This document shows, in pieces, positions 11,048-21,820 of a stretch of 64,000 nt of DNA. The notes under the pieces are model-generated. The model worked only from the letters and a program-made list of their open reading frames with translations. It ran no database searches and was not told the origin of the DNA. The stretch is from Lumbricus terrestris (taxonomy: Eukaryota; Annelida; Clitellata; Crassiclitellata; Lumbricidae), in the NCBI GenBank assembly GCA_949752735.1, contig OX457040.1, positions 4,989,870 to 5,053,869 on the forward strand. Reading direction: 5' to 3'. How positions within the stretch are numbered: position 1 is the first letter of the stretch; each line of letters opens with the position of its first letter. Made by a program: the position numbers and the translations under genes.

Positions 11048-11573
11048 ACATTAACAAATTGATCGGTAATCATACTTAGTTCATGTCAGCTTGTTTTATG
11101 TAATGCGAAAATTAATAATTATATTTGTAAAGGCTCAGTATTGCCATGCAGTATTATTAATAGAATTTAACCAGTCCCCGTCGTATATAATGAACATTAT
11201 AAATAGGCACTTTGAAAGTGATTAAAAGGTGTTAAATTTAGGAGTTTACTTTCATTATTAAACACATTGATAGCAGTAGGCTACTGTTGTTCCAGAATGC
11301 CATCCATAAATGTAGCCTAACAGTATTGATTTTCCAACTCCAAATTTAGCTTGCTGTAAATAATCAATTGGATTAAAATGACTTCCTTTCAAATAATCTA
11401 TGTCCATTCAAATTAGATTTTGTTTCGTTCGACCATTATTATGATCAGAAGGTAGTTTATATACAAATCTGCATTCTGCGATTTCTATATTATCTAAAAA
11501 TATACTAACACCACCTTCAGAATTCATAACTTTCTATTTTATTTTCAATTATAAATTCTCTCGTCCTCTGTTA
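11048..11573 (+). repeat. Tandem duplication, unit 1
   Basis: First of two direct units about 563 bp apart. Shared segments include GGTAATCATACT, GAACATTATAAATAGG, GAAAGTGATTAAAAGGTGT, ATTATTAAACACATTGA and CAACTGTTGTTCCA-type sequence. Each unit carries one AAAGGTGT motif (11225 and 11782). Confidence 0.8.
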
Positions 11574-11610
11574 AATTCGACTTCTGTTTTAAACTTGTCA
11601 TTCTCTTTTA

Positions 11611-12116
11611 TTACATCAACCCATTAACCTGTAATCATACTAAGCTCATAACAACTTGAATTATTTAATACGAAGATTAATTGCTATTATCTGTAATGAC
11701 TCATTGTTGCCATACACTAGTGCGTTTAACAGTCCCGTCGTAGCTTCTGAACATTATAAATAGGTACTTGGAAAGTGATTAAAAGGTGTGTAATTTAGGA
11801 GTTTATTTTAATTATTAAACACATTGAAAACAGTCGGCAACTGTTGTTCCAAAATCCAATACACAACAGTATTAATTTTCCGACTGCAGATTTAGCTTGT
11901 TGTAAATAATAAATTGGATTCAAATAACTTCCTTTAAAGTAATCTAGTTACATTCAAATCAGATTTGGTTTCTTTCGACCATCTTATGGTCAGACAATAG
12001 TTTATAAACAAATCTGCATTCAGCAATTCCTATATTCTATATAATTATGCCAACACCATCGGAATTTACAACTTTCTATTTTAGTATCAATTATATTTTC
12101 TCTCATTCTCTGATAG
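11611..12116 (+). repeat. Tandem duplication, unit 2
   Basis: Direct partner of 11048-11573. Divergence is substantial, with several small indels, so the duplication is not recent. Neither unit has an open frame or terminal inverted repeats. Confidence 0.8.
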
Positions 12117-13731
12117 CTGTGTTAAAAATCATTTAGGTTTTGCCATTTCCAAGACGATCAGCGTCGCCCTCCTTCTCTATGGCAGCTTCGGCAAGTCTAT
12201 AGATTGAGACGATGTAAGCTGATGGTATTTGAATCAGCATCATTTGGAAACAACTGTCTATGCCGATGACAGAAATTTTTTGCACATTCGTAAATAAGCT
12301 GAGTTTCATGCTAATTAGATTTTACATATAGTTGAAGAAAAAAACTTGCACACACCGGGCGATAAGCCTTTAATTCAAACAGTAAAGTGATTTATATGAT
12401 GAAGACTTGAAGTTAGTACACGGTTGACAACTGTACAGCGGTCAAGGTAGTCGAAAACGTTGCTGATAAATATCGACGTTAGACCACTTTTAAACTGAAG
12501 AAACAACGCAAACATAATTGACTTCGTAATAGCAATTAAACGCACGTCATTTCACAATTTCCAAATTTCCAGAGCGCCACTCAAAATTCAAACGCAGGGC
12601 ACCAGCTTATTCACGAGCGCTGCGTCAAGTCAGAAGAGTTGTTCAAAAGGGTTTTCCAATGGCGGTGTTTAACCAATCAACTCCACCACTTCCTGGGTTC
12701 TTGCAAAACAGACCCAAACCTGAATGAAGACGACGCTAATGGTCTTTGCTAATGCACAGAGTCGTTAATAGGTCCTGATTCGTAAGATCAACCACCCGTG
12801 TAAATTGTGTTACCAGCTTTGATAAATTTAACTGCCCTCAGGTAATTGTTTGTATTTTAAATCTAATAATTATAATTATGGTTACCGCAGTACAGGATAA
12901 ATAAATGACTGGCAGTTTTACTTTGGATCACATGGTCCATTTAAATTTCCTCAACATTAGCAGCGTGTCACAAAAGCATATTTTATGATAGCTGTTCAAA
13001 TTATTCTAAAGTCTTACTTTCTTCTTTAAGTTTGTCGTATTTTTATGATTATCTTTTGAGACGGGAATAACCTAAAATAAGTCAACTTAAGGTATAACTT
13101 GAAAGTATAAATAACACTATACAGAGAGCTTTAAAGGTGTCTTACAAAAGCGTGTGATCCTTCTGACAGTTGAATTTTCAGATAGTCTATAATAGATGGT
13201 TGTTCAATATAATTGGCTGGTCACTGACAGTCTCGTTGACGATATTTTATCTGATAAACAATTAAGCATCACCTTTAGTGTCCATTCAACAAAATAATCG
13301 GGAAGATAGTAAAGACAACAATAACGCGTTCTTTATTGAAACGGTGGCCTGACAACATTTTGTCATGGAACCATTGAAACAATCCGGCTGACATAATATT
13401 GCAACCAATTACAGAGTGGAACAGTTACGCAGTTGAATTAATTCACAAGAACGCAAATTACAGAAAACGTAAACCTTAATTAGGCCTACTAACAGATCAG
13501 ACAGCTTATAATACACGGCGCTAATAGCAGCCCGCAAAGGGCGCAATCTAGGGGCCTCTCGCTCTTCACGCCAGCGTGTGTTGTTCAGTGCACTACCGAG
13601 CTCACAGACTCACAGACTAATGCGAGGCTCGTGATTGGCAAGCACCACCAGAAATGAGAATTGCGAGACCCACATATGAATGGACACCACCGGAAATCAG
13701 CCAGCAATAAGTGCTTTCTTAAGAGATTATT
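12117..13731. other. No gene seen
   Basis: A degenerate copy of the GGAGGAGG motif region is at about 12707-12755 (CAAACCTGAATGAAGACGAC). AAAGGTGT sits at 13133. No frame with a recognisable domain and no clear terminal repeats are present. Confidence 0.5.
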
Positions 13732-13811
13732 AGTGCTGTAATATGCCAGACAAATTTCTGTCGAGGGCAACGACCTCTGTTGTCATTGGCCCTCGTCTGA
13801 TCTGGATCCAT
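13732..13811 (+). repeat. (ATCC)-tailed short element
   Basis: Copy of the family at 3686-3768. It starts AGTGCTGTAATATGCCAGAC, continues with CGACCTCTGTTGTCATTGGC and ends TCTGGATCCAT, so its tetranucleotide tail is short. Confidence 0.7.
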
Positions 13812-14186
13812 GCTGTGTTCCTCACGAGCATGATGCGATTTTGTAAAAGAGGGACAGAGAAGTCTATCCGCTGTTATTATCAGATCTGACAGCAGTGTTC
13901 CTTGCTATATTTTGTCATCGATACTTCATAACGTTCCTCTCCTTCTTGGGACAAGCTGGCGATTGGCATTGACAGGATCCCAGCAGTGGAGAAAAATATG
14001 ACGAATTCGTTGTCAATAACTGTTTAACGATGCTGCGTCATAACAACGACCGCTGACGTCATTTGCCAACTTTATAAAATTGCACACCTTTAATTATAAA
14101 ACTTTATCATGTATATAAATTGGTCGAAATAATCGGTAACCGCATAAGCTCGGATGCACAAAAAAATCTATCCAGTGCAGTAGAAT

Positions 14187-14268
14187 CCATTCATTCAGTA
14201 AGTGCGTTTATATAGCGCCTCTTCAAGAGGGCTACTCAGAAGTGCTCCAAACCTGAGCGCGGCCAAAT
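14187..14268 (-). mobile_element. LINE 3' end with stem-loop tail
   Basis: Read on the minus strand, this gives codons FGRAQVWSTSE followed by a stop. The 3' stem-loop (arms of the CCTCT...AGAGG type) follows, then TATATAAACGCAC and a (TGAA)n-type tail. The same C-terminus and tail are clearer at 54400-54480, 29540-29619 and 63850-63925. Only the last few codons and the short 3' UTR remain. Confidence 0.6.
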
Positions 14269-15293
14269 AAATGGATGTCACGTCCGTGGTCGCAGATGAT
14301 AGACGCAAAGAGGGATTTATGTGCCTGAGAACACAACATTTCAAAAGTATGAGTACTAATTGGCATAAACCTCTGTCTTCTCAGTTTTCTATTAATAGCG
14401 GATACACATATCTGTCCCTCTATGCTCGTGAGGAATACAGCATTCGCGTGACTGTGTTGGAGCGCACAACATCTTTGAGTAGTGAGTATATAATATATAC
14501 TCAGTCCGTAGTCGATGCGCTGGGAGACAGGGTTCCAGCGTAGGGTGTCTTGCCTGTAAGCTGAAACAGAGACACACTTAGCAATTCTACAAATTAACTG
14601 TTCGAAGCAAGCTGCAAACGGTATTACGAACATCATGACATCATGGGTTGGAAGCATCCTGTCAAGAATATTATTATTGTGTAGAGGAGTAGAGATCGTA
14701 GAGTAGAGCAGCTGACTGAGCATCAACAATTGATGTATAGGAGAAGAGAGGCGAGTTTCAAAATGCGTCATTGAAGGTCGAGAGACCTCCATCCAATAAG
14801 ATATTATTATTTGCGAGAAAGCATAACATTAATGACTTGTGGATGACGAGTATGGATAGAGAACTCGATCGGAAAGTAATAAGATGTAGTTATTGTAAGC
14901 GGAAGATTGTTGAATGCTATAACGATGATGTCTTCAGAAGTGATGACGTCATCCTTGTTTACCGATTCTATTTTGCATACTGAGTGCAAGTGAGCTAATT
15001 GCAATAATTATTATCTTAGTGCAGAGCTGTTTGCTCTACTAGTTAAACGATGTCACAGGAATATTATTTTTATACATAGCATGGTTCGTTTTAAAAGGTG
15101 TCTAAAGTTTAGCGACTTTATTGAACTGCCGCTGCAGCCGTTGATGTCTGCTTTACCTTATCATGTAATTTACTTTACAAATTCACTTCCAAATATTATA
15201 ATGCATGTTAACTCCAAGCGAGTAACACAGTGAGTAAGCACAGTAACGCATATGTCAAGCAAACGTTTAGTTATTCAATTGGTTCTGTTCGGA

Positions 15294-15580
15294 CCAACAC
15301 CACTAACTCCTTACATTCCTCCTCGTTGCTTGCGTTCATCGACTACAAGTCTTTTAGCTGAACCTCGATGGAAAACAGATATGGGCTTGTGTGCATTCCA
15401 TGCCTCTGCACCCAGGGAATGGAATCAGCTTCCGCTCTCTTTTCGAAGCTCAATTTCATTTCCTTCATTCAAAAAGCGGCTCAAAATTTAATACTTCTCT
15501 TTGACTTTCAAGCAACTGAATCTTCCTCTGGCGGCTGACTATCCGCGCCTCAGATTCACATTTCGGCAATAATGATAGAA
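15294..15580 (+). pseudogene. LINE ORF2 C-terminal fragment and 3' UTR
   Basis: Codons 15294-15491 read PLTPYIPPRCLRSS, then SLLAEPRWKT, CAFHASAPREWNQLP and SFKKRLKI before a stop. This is the usual Y.P.R.LRS...LL..PR...AF...AP..WN.LP...FK..LK ending of CR1/L2/jockey-like LINEs. The following 3' UTR (TTCCTCTGGCGGCTGACTAT, CCGCGCCTCAGATTCACA) matches 46430-46480, so two copies of one 3' end exist in the window. Confidence 0.75.
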
Positions 15581-15584
15581 AAAG

Positions 15585-15745
15585 TGGTCCGGAATGGGAT
15601 ATCGCATGAGTTACGGAAACGTCTCGGTGCTCTTGCTGAAGCATTTTTATTCAACTGAGAACTGTGCTCTTTGGTTGAGCTTGGGTCGGGAGCATTTCTG
15701 AGTATTCTCCCTGAAAAGGTGCTATAGAAAACGACTCACGACCGG
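15585..15745 (+). pseudogene. Second LINE C-terminal fragment
   Basis: Frames here read VVRNGISHELRKRLGALAEA, then an LRTVLFG-like stretch in a second frame, then AWVG and the stem-loop tail sequence GAGCATTTCTGAGTA...AAAGGTGCTATA. It matches the 54.1-kb LINE family and has at least one frameshift. Confidence 0.55.
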
Positions 15746-16358
15746 ATGTAAGTCGAAGCGAAGGGTGCACGTACATATGAATGTAATTGAAAACAATGTG
15801 AAACGCTTGATATTACAATGCGAACATAGGAGGAGACTTGGGTGGAGACTTGCGGGGGACGAACGAGTGGCTGAATGAAGGACGCGAGATTTTGAGCGAA
15901 GGAATGGCGACGACATTCTCCGGCTTTTTTTCTTTTTTTAGTCATTTCGCCGAAATATCCAGAAAAATAAGTTGATGACATTTTTTGGTCATTTCGTCGA
16001 AGGTCGAAATTTCTTAAAAAAAACACATAGGCTAATGTTTCTCTGACACAATATAGCTGATGACCTTTATTTTTAGTCATTTCGTCATTTATGCTAAAAG
16101 CTGTTTTTATAACGATTGTGGTACAAATGCATGGACGGCGCCACCACGTACGTTGAGGGGACCGTCCCGCCCTAAGACTCTGCCTATGAATACGATACGT
16201 TTTATCGTACAATACGAAAAGCTTTATATTACTGAATGCTACGAAAACATGAATAAAAATGCTCATAAACACCCGAAAAACGTCTTAATTTTACCATATG
16301 TATTTAATAAATTGCGATAATCGTAGATGCAGAACGTCATTACAGGCCTATAACTCAA

Positions 16359-16989
16359 CCCGTTGGAGGTGAGGTGGGGTGTGACACACCCCAGAGGCAT
16401 TCTACTTTAAATTTTTAGCGGAAAACATGGAGCCAGTTCTAATTTGTTTTTTCTACCTTTGTGAATATGAAATACGGACACTTTACCACAATTTCAGGTA
16501 ATTTGAACGAACAGTTTTTTTTACTTTGTTGCATATTTAAAGGAAATTGTATTTTTTCGTAGAAAAAATTATACATGTTGATTTTATGAGCCATGATTTG
16601 CAATGCGAGTGTGCCTTGAACACGTCAATTCTGTGTTGGCATTGAGAAGGCTGACGACAATGATGGCTAAAACATTTTATGTTGTATTAAAAATATATAT
16701 ATATTATGATTATTCGTGTAATTGATAATGTTGCACATGAGGACCCAAACTTGCATGGGTTAAGTACACATTGGATGGGTTCACCTTCTAGCCATCTAAT
16801 AAGGATTGAAAACAGATATTTGTTCGTGGTAATCGTCTGTTTAGTTGATTATTGATAATAGAAGAATAGTTTAACTCAACTTAGTATTTTCCATTTGATA
16901 TCGCGGCTTGAAAATAAAAATATGTATTGGGGTTTGTCAGACCCCACCTCACCTCTGGCGTTACAAATGGTCACCTCACCTCCAAAGGG
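16359..16989. mobile_element. piggyBac-like MITE
   Basis: The ends are inverted: CCCGTTGGAGGTGAGGTGGG at the left, and CCCTTTGGAGGTGAGGTGAC as the reverse complement of the right end. The right flank is TTAA (16990-16993); the left flank is TCAA, one change from TTAA. Just inside both ends sits a GGGGT...ACCCC palindrome (GGGGTGTGACACACCCC; GGGGTTTGTCAGACCCC). TTAA targets and CCC starts are the piggyBac signature. No transposase remains in the 631 bp. Confidence 0.7.
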
Positions 16990-17530
16990 TTAATTGGCAA
17001 CAAAGAGTCGACTACAATTAACATAAATTCTGTGCACTTTTTTCTGTTATGTAATCTAATAATTGGGATAACAGCTGTTTGCCACAATACAATAATCACC
17101 ATAAGTCCCTAGCACCAGGCATATGGCGACGATGGGTACGAATACACTTTTTTCAATGTTCTCTTTTTTCTCAGTTCTGTTGTCCCGGGACGTCAATGTA
17201 AATCTAAGTGATTTTCATCTCTTCATTAGCTACAACTGTAAAGAGAACCAACGATCCGTCGTTAGTCCGTTGATGACTTGATAAATCTCTGATCTTTGTT
17301 CTAACGCGTGTGAATAAACTGAATTTTTCTATTTTGTTTTTTCAAGCAGAAGAAATGCCACTCAAAGTTGCGCAATTAAATTGCAAGACGAAACGATGTT
17401 GACATGAAGAAATAAAATCCAGGTTGAACACCTTTTAAACGTAAAAAACGTCATTATATAAAACGTTTGTGACGTTATTTGTTTTGCATATTGCAGCCTT
17501 GTCTCTGCTCAATTATATTGGAGCAATTAA

Positions 17531-18623
17531 CCCTCATGCGACCAACATATTTTTCTCCTTAGTATGACCAAATGGGGTCCCGCGGGACCCCAATGGTCGA
17601 TAACGCGTTCCGTGCCTAATGCGTCAATATTGGACAAGGTGCCATAACCAAATTGCATATAAGCTCTGTCAATAGTTTTACTGAGTTAGTTATAATAATA
17701 ACAATAATTGCAACAATTTGTATGGCGCAGTAACAGAGCCATGCCATTGCAAGGGCGTCTTACAAAGCAGCTAACATGCGGAATAAGCCCTAGCCAACAA
17801 GTATGTTTTTAGCCTGGGTATAGAGCAATCCTCTATACACAGTTTTGTTACAGACAGTTTACTCTGGCTTCTTGTTTGAGCTACTTTCCTGACGTTATTC
17901 CTAGTTGACACAGTGAGTATCGTCGACGGTTGACCTGCACCATGTTCACTCTGTCTCTGCCGGCCATAATGTTAATGGCTATCATAGGACAGCATCGTAG
18001 TACACCATATCTTGATGCAATAGTTTGCAGGTTTGGATTTTATGTATAAGCCTACTGCCTGAAGTTACACCTGTCACAGTAAGCTCATCCACTTACAGAT
18101 TTGTTAGAGAAAGAAATCTTTGGCAATTGAGCAGAAACACTTTTCTTATGTCACGGAAAGCAACAACTTTTGTCGTTGTGCAGCATTTCCGTGACAGATG
18201 TAAAGTGTTTTCTGCTCAATAGCCTTATTATAAAATCTCACGTACCGGTGCTTCACGATGCACAAAATCTTCTCGTGGACATGGTCACTACTCGTGCTTT
18301 CGTATTTTCCAACGTCAATCTATTCCAGAATGTTCTTTATTGCTTCTTTTGCACTAAATTGTACTGGACCAATTCTCGCTGTCGTGATATCTCTGCATAA
18401 AGTAGCGTTCGGTTCCATAAAAAAATCATCATAAAGCTGGAGTCCCACTAGATATTTCATATTTAAAAAATAACCGTAAAAAATAAACCGGATTTAATTA
18501 GACGTAAACATTGAGCGATGTCTAAGTGACAAATTCATAAAACGTCGTTAAAAAATATTGGCTAGCAAAAAAAGTAGCACGAGCCGAAATGGTGCTGGGG
18601 TACCCCAGTTGGTCACTTGAGGG
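17531..18623. mobile_element. piggyBac-like element, non-autonomous
   Basis: TTAA flanks both ends (17527-17530 and 18624-18627). The terminal repeats are CCCTCATGCGACCAAC and, on the other strand, CCCTCAAGTGACCAAC. Subterminal palindromes GGGGTCCCGCGGGACCCC (17574-17591) and CTGGGGTACCCCAG (about 18594-18607) lie near the ends. At 1,093 bp it is well under an autonomous piggyBac and I find no transposase frame. It contains a strong hairpin at 18126-18220. Confidence 0.8.
18126..18220. repeat. Pre-miRNA-like hairpin inside the piggyBac-like element
   Basis: The arms start ATTGAGCAGAAACACTTTTC and, from the other side, ATTGAGCAGAAAACACTTTA. Roughly 30 of 35 positions pair, continuing through TGTCACGGAAA/TTTCCGTGACA and then GCAACAAC/GTTGTGC to a loop of about 7 bases. 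Length and imperfect pairing are those of a miRNA precursor, or of a MITE nested in the element. Expression is unknown, and either strand could be the transcribed one. Confidence 0.8.
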
Positions 18624-18625
18624 TT

Positions 18626-20060
18626 AAAGATGTTCAATATTACGAAGAACAGACCTTACATAAATTCCAATTATCATCGGGTTTATAACTTTTTGAAAGG
18701 TACTGGGATCAGTAAAAAAATATTCGAAATGCCAATATGTTCGAAATAAACCTAAGTTCATATAACAATCATGTATATAGTAATAATTATAACATAAAAT
18801 ATAGATGGACGTAACGTAACATCGATAGTGACCATACTCCCGCAGTGTCAATTTCAATAGCGATTTCGCGATGAGTGAAAATATCGTAATTTTTTCCCAT
18901 GGTCACTAGTGGAGCGATAATATCACCTCAATCGTTTTATCCATGTGACTCCAGCGCTGCTCGACAATAATATTATATATTATATTAATAATATCTTATA
19001 TTCTCCTCTCTTTATTACCGACGCTAATTCACAGTTGACCGCGTCCTATGGCTGCTATTGCTATCGTGTTATTAGATTTAATTGGGACTTTCCATTTTTT
19101 TTATCTTCTATCGTTTCTCTTCTAAATCTCATCTTGGATTCTTTTTCTACGTTTATCGATATCTTGCAACTGCAAGACTATTATAATTGACAATTTAATC
19201 GCCAATGGAGGGTTCACCTAGTAAATAGCGTTAACGGAAATATTTATTACAAGTCACTAGTTTGTTTTAGAGGTGTCTGAATGTTGGTCATTATGCAAAG
19301 TCTCTGTATTGCATCATGCCTTAGAAGTCAGTCCATGCTATTTGTTTCGCCACAGCTGTTGAAGACAATTTTATTCGATAACACTCATGCGTTATTTATG
19401 AGTCTTCTTTATTGAGTTTTCGAGTAGGGTCTCCACATAAAAATGCAACTGCACTTATTTTTTTACTGCAGCAGCACAGAGTAACGGCATCTTGTTTCCG
19501 AAACTGCTATTGGTGTTGGAAAATTTAATTTGTATACTTTCAAATGTGTTTCTTCAAAATCAGGATATTTGTTTTTAACTGTCTATGTAGCAATGTGAAC
19601 GATCTTAGTTGCCCTACTCCAGTTTCCAGGATTTGCACTGGCATTAGCAACGCACAGGCATTGTAAGCTAAGCTTTTATTATTTTATGTGGTTAACCACA
19701 TCTTGCGGATGCGAGATTCGTTAGTAAAGAAATAACCAAAAGACTCTATGTTAGATGCAGATAATTGCATGGCGTGTACATTGTACAACAATTATGATGT
19801 TTGCAATGCTATTAGTTTAATTTTAATGGTGTGTCATTGGAGGTATTCATATACGTTACTGTCTGGGCCAGTGATTTCAATTGTGCCTGCCTATACCTTT
19901 CTATCATGATTCCAATTAACCTACTTGTTTGTTTTCATTCGAAGTCTCTGCTTGTCTTGTTCCATCGGACTGCATTATTCAAGTATGAAACTTTGTGCAG
20001 TAAGATCGACACAAAATACTTCAATATTGATGATAGTCTATAAAGAAGCGTTGAATTTGG
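18626..20060 (+). repeat. Repeat pair, copy 1 (partner 25330-27325)
   Basis: Shared landmarks include ATCATCGGGTTTAT, ATATTCGAAATGCCAA, TTTTCTACGTTTATCGATAT, CTTGCAACTGCAAGA, AGGTGTCTGAATGTTGG, CAAAGTCTCTGTATTGC, TTTCCAGGATTTGCACTGGC and CTTTGTGCAGTAAGATCGAC. Copy 1 has an extra block at about 18770-19135. It lacks the LINE seen in the partner, with the empty site at about 19688. No ends identify a transposon class. Confidence 0.75.
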
Positions 20061-20122
20061 ACACATGCATGAGAAAGAACGAGTGTGGGATGGGGACAGG
20101 GAAAAAATGGGATGGGTGTAGG

Positions 20123-20262
20123 CAGTGGCGGCGCCAGGATTTCAGTTTTGGGGAGGCTAAAGGGGGTAAATCGTCCAAATTTTTTAATTTTACATGGGAA
20201 AAAATGGATGGTCTTTTTTAGGGGGGCTTAGCACCCCACTAGCCCCTCTAGCGCCGCCACTG
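20123..20262. mobile_element. hAT MITE, 140 bp, intact TSD
   Basis: The element starts CAGTGGCGGCGCCAGGATTT and ends TCTAGCGCCGCCACTG. It is flanked by perfect 8-bp direct repeats, GGTGTAGG, at 20115-20122 and 20263-20270. CAGNGGCG termini with 8-bp TSDs are typical of hAT transposons. It has the same ends as the 5-kb element at 37329 and is a minimal internally deleted derivative. Confidence 0.9.
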
Positions 20263-20374
20263 GGTGTAGGGTTAGGTGGTTGATTAAACGGAGGGGATGC
20301 GATAAAGGTAGAGTGCAATAGGAGGGTATAAAGAGAATAGGAGGAGGGGAGGGAGGTCGGGGGAAGTTGTGCAG

Positions 20375-20700
20375 TTCTAAAAATGCCTTTAAAAGAGCCC
20401 TGGGGTAAAGGATCTAGTTCACTTGAGTTTAAGTTAACAGAAGCAAAAACCAGCCGTAGGTCCGACTCAGTGACAGGTCGAAAGTCATCGAAGACGGTAG
20501 ATGTAGAGGTAAATGTTGGAGGAGGCGCATCAGCGGTTGAGGCACGAAGGCGGTCTATCTTTGTTGATAGTGCATCAAGAAATTCACTTGCAGAGAATGC
20601 AGGAGTTTCAGTGGAGTGAGATGTCTTGCCAAGAAATCCGGAGATCGACGACCACATACTGGTTCGTAAGATAGATGATTTGCATCACCCCCGCATTAGG
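20375..20700 (-). pseudogene. LINE reverse transcriptase fragment
   Basis: The minus-strand frame from 20657 reads WSSISGFLGKTSHSTETPAF, then RASTADAPPPTF, TVFDDFRPVTESDLRLVFAS and VNLNSSELDPLP. This matches the stretch between the endonuclease and the RT fingers of the LINE at 61429-63867 almost residue for residue. Homology stops near 20400. The upstream part needs a frameshift near 20658. It is a short internal fragment with no catalytic motifs. Confidence 0.85.
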
Positions 20701-21415
20701 TATCGGGGCTGACATTAACACATGATAGATGGTGGACGAGTAAATATGATTATAAACATCATCCTAAAACATGAGCTTATCATGGTGAACCAATAGCGAG
20801 CTCATCCAGCACAGTTCGTACTCTGTTAGTGCCAGGCCCAAGTCATGATAGAGGAGGGTACGACACGCTAACCACCGATGTTATGAGACGTCGTCAAAGC
20901 AGCAACTACCAACTTCCAAATCGAACCTACCAATCCACCTAATCACCTACCTACTTACATGATCACTTATCTAACTAAGGAGCTTTCCTGCAAAACCAGA
21001 CAAATACACTTTATAAGATTTTGAGAAAAATGAGATTTTTCAATACAAGAATAACTGCAGCAAATTTTAAAAGGGGAATGGTGTGACTTGTTAGGCCTTT
21101 GACCAACCTTATTGTGCCTGAGAAATGTCTCTGGAAATACCTTGTTAAATAGGTCATACATGGTTGTAAACATATGATTTGTCTGCTTTTGCACGATATA
21201 ACGGATTTGCCTGGTTTTGATCCAGTCTACCCATTGCACTGTAAAATTAAACTGTATTATTGTAATCATTCAAAGAATACCAAATCAATGTTTTTGTGCT
21301 GCACTATTGTCAAAATTAACAATATTCACCAAACACAATGTCAGGAACAAGGTACAAACAGTAACTTGACCAACATTACTGAAGAAGTGAAGAAAATCCC
21401 TAGACAAGTAGACAT

Positions 21416-21820
21416 AATTTGGGTCCACTATTCCGAGGGTCCACTATTTCGAAGGTCCACTATTCCAAACCCTGCCCTAAATCTAAACCTAGCTATAACT
21501 CTAACCCTAACTCACCCCAACCCTAATCATAACCCTAAACCTAAACCTAACACCCTAACCATAACCCTAAACCCAACCCTTACCCACCCCAACCATAACC
21601 ATAACCCTAAGGGCCTACCCTATAGTCCTCCCCAGCCCTAACCATAACCCTAAACCTAATCCGAACCCGCCCAACCCTAACCCACCCTACCCCAATCCTA
21701 TCCCTAACCCACTGTAACCCTAACCACCAAGGATAACGAACAAAATATAGCGGATATTCGGAATAGTGGACCCTTGGAATAGTGGACCCTCGGAATTATT
21801 ATAGTGGACCCTCAGAATAG
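21416..21820. mobile_element. Fold-back element with telomere-like interior
   Basis: The left side carries repeated GGGTCCACTATTCCGA (21421-21467). The right side carries the inverse, GGAATAGTGGACCC (about 21759-21815). Between them lies a degenerate CCCTAA/CCATAACCCTAA-rich stretch. It sits inside the 20978-22448 transposon. The long frame across it (21174-21641 +) is a translation of the repeat, not a gene. Confidence 0.7.
21469..21728 (+). repeat. Degenerate CCCTAA-rich tract
   Basis: About 260 bases are built mainly from ACCCTAA, ACCATAACCCTAA and CCCCAACC units, with many variants. It resembles interstitial telomere-like sequence but is far from a perfect TTAGGG array. Its position between inverted repeats points to a mobile-element interior rather than a chromosome end or fusion point. 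Confidence 0.75.

Noticed and set aside
14232..14792. 186-codon minus-strand frame
   Set aside because: Only the last about 11 residues (FGRAQVWSTSE) match a LINE C-terminus. The rest shows no LINE or other homology, so the length is chance.
15736..16272. 178-codon minus-strand frame
   Set aside because: No recognised domain. The DNA has tandem TGATGAC..TTTTTAGTCATTTCGTCG text like hAT interiors, so it is repeat-derived.
20383..20619. 78-codon plus-strand frame
   Set aside because: It is the antisense of the LINE fragment on the minus strand.
21174..21641. 155-codon frame
   Set aside because: Its second half is LTLTHPNPNHNPKP-type translation of the degenerate CCCTAA tract inside a fold-back element.
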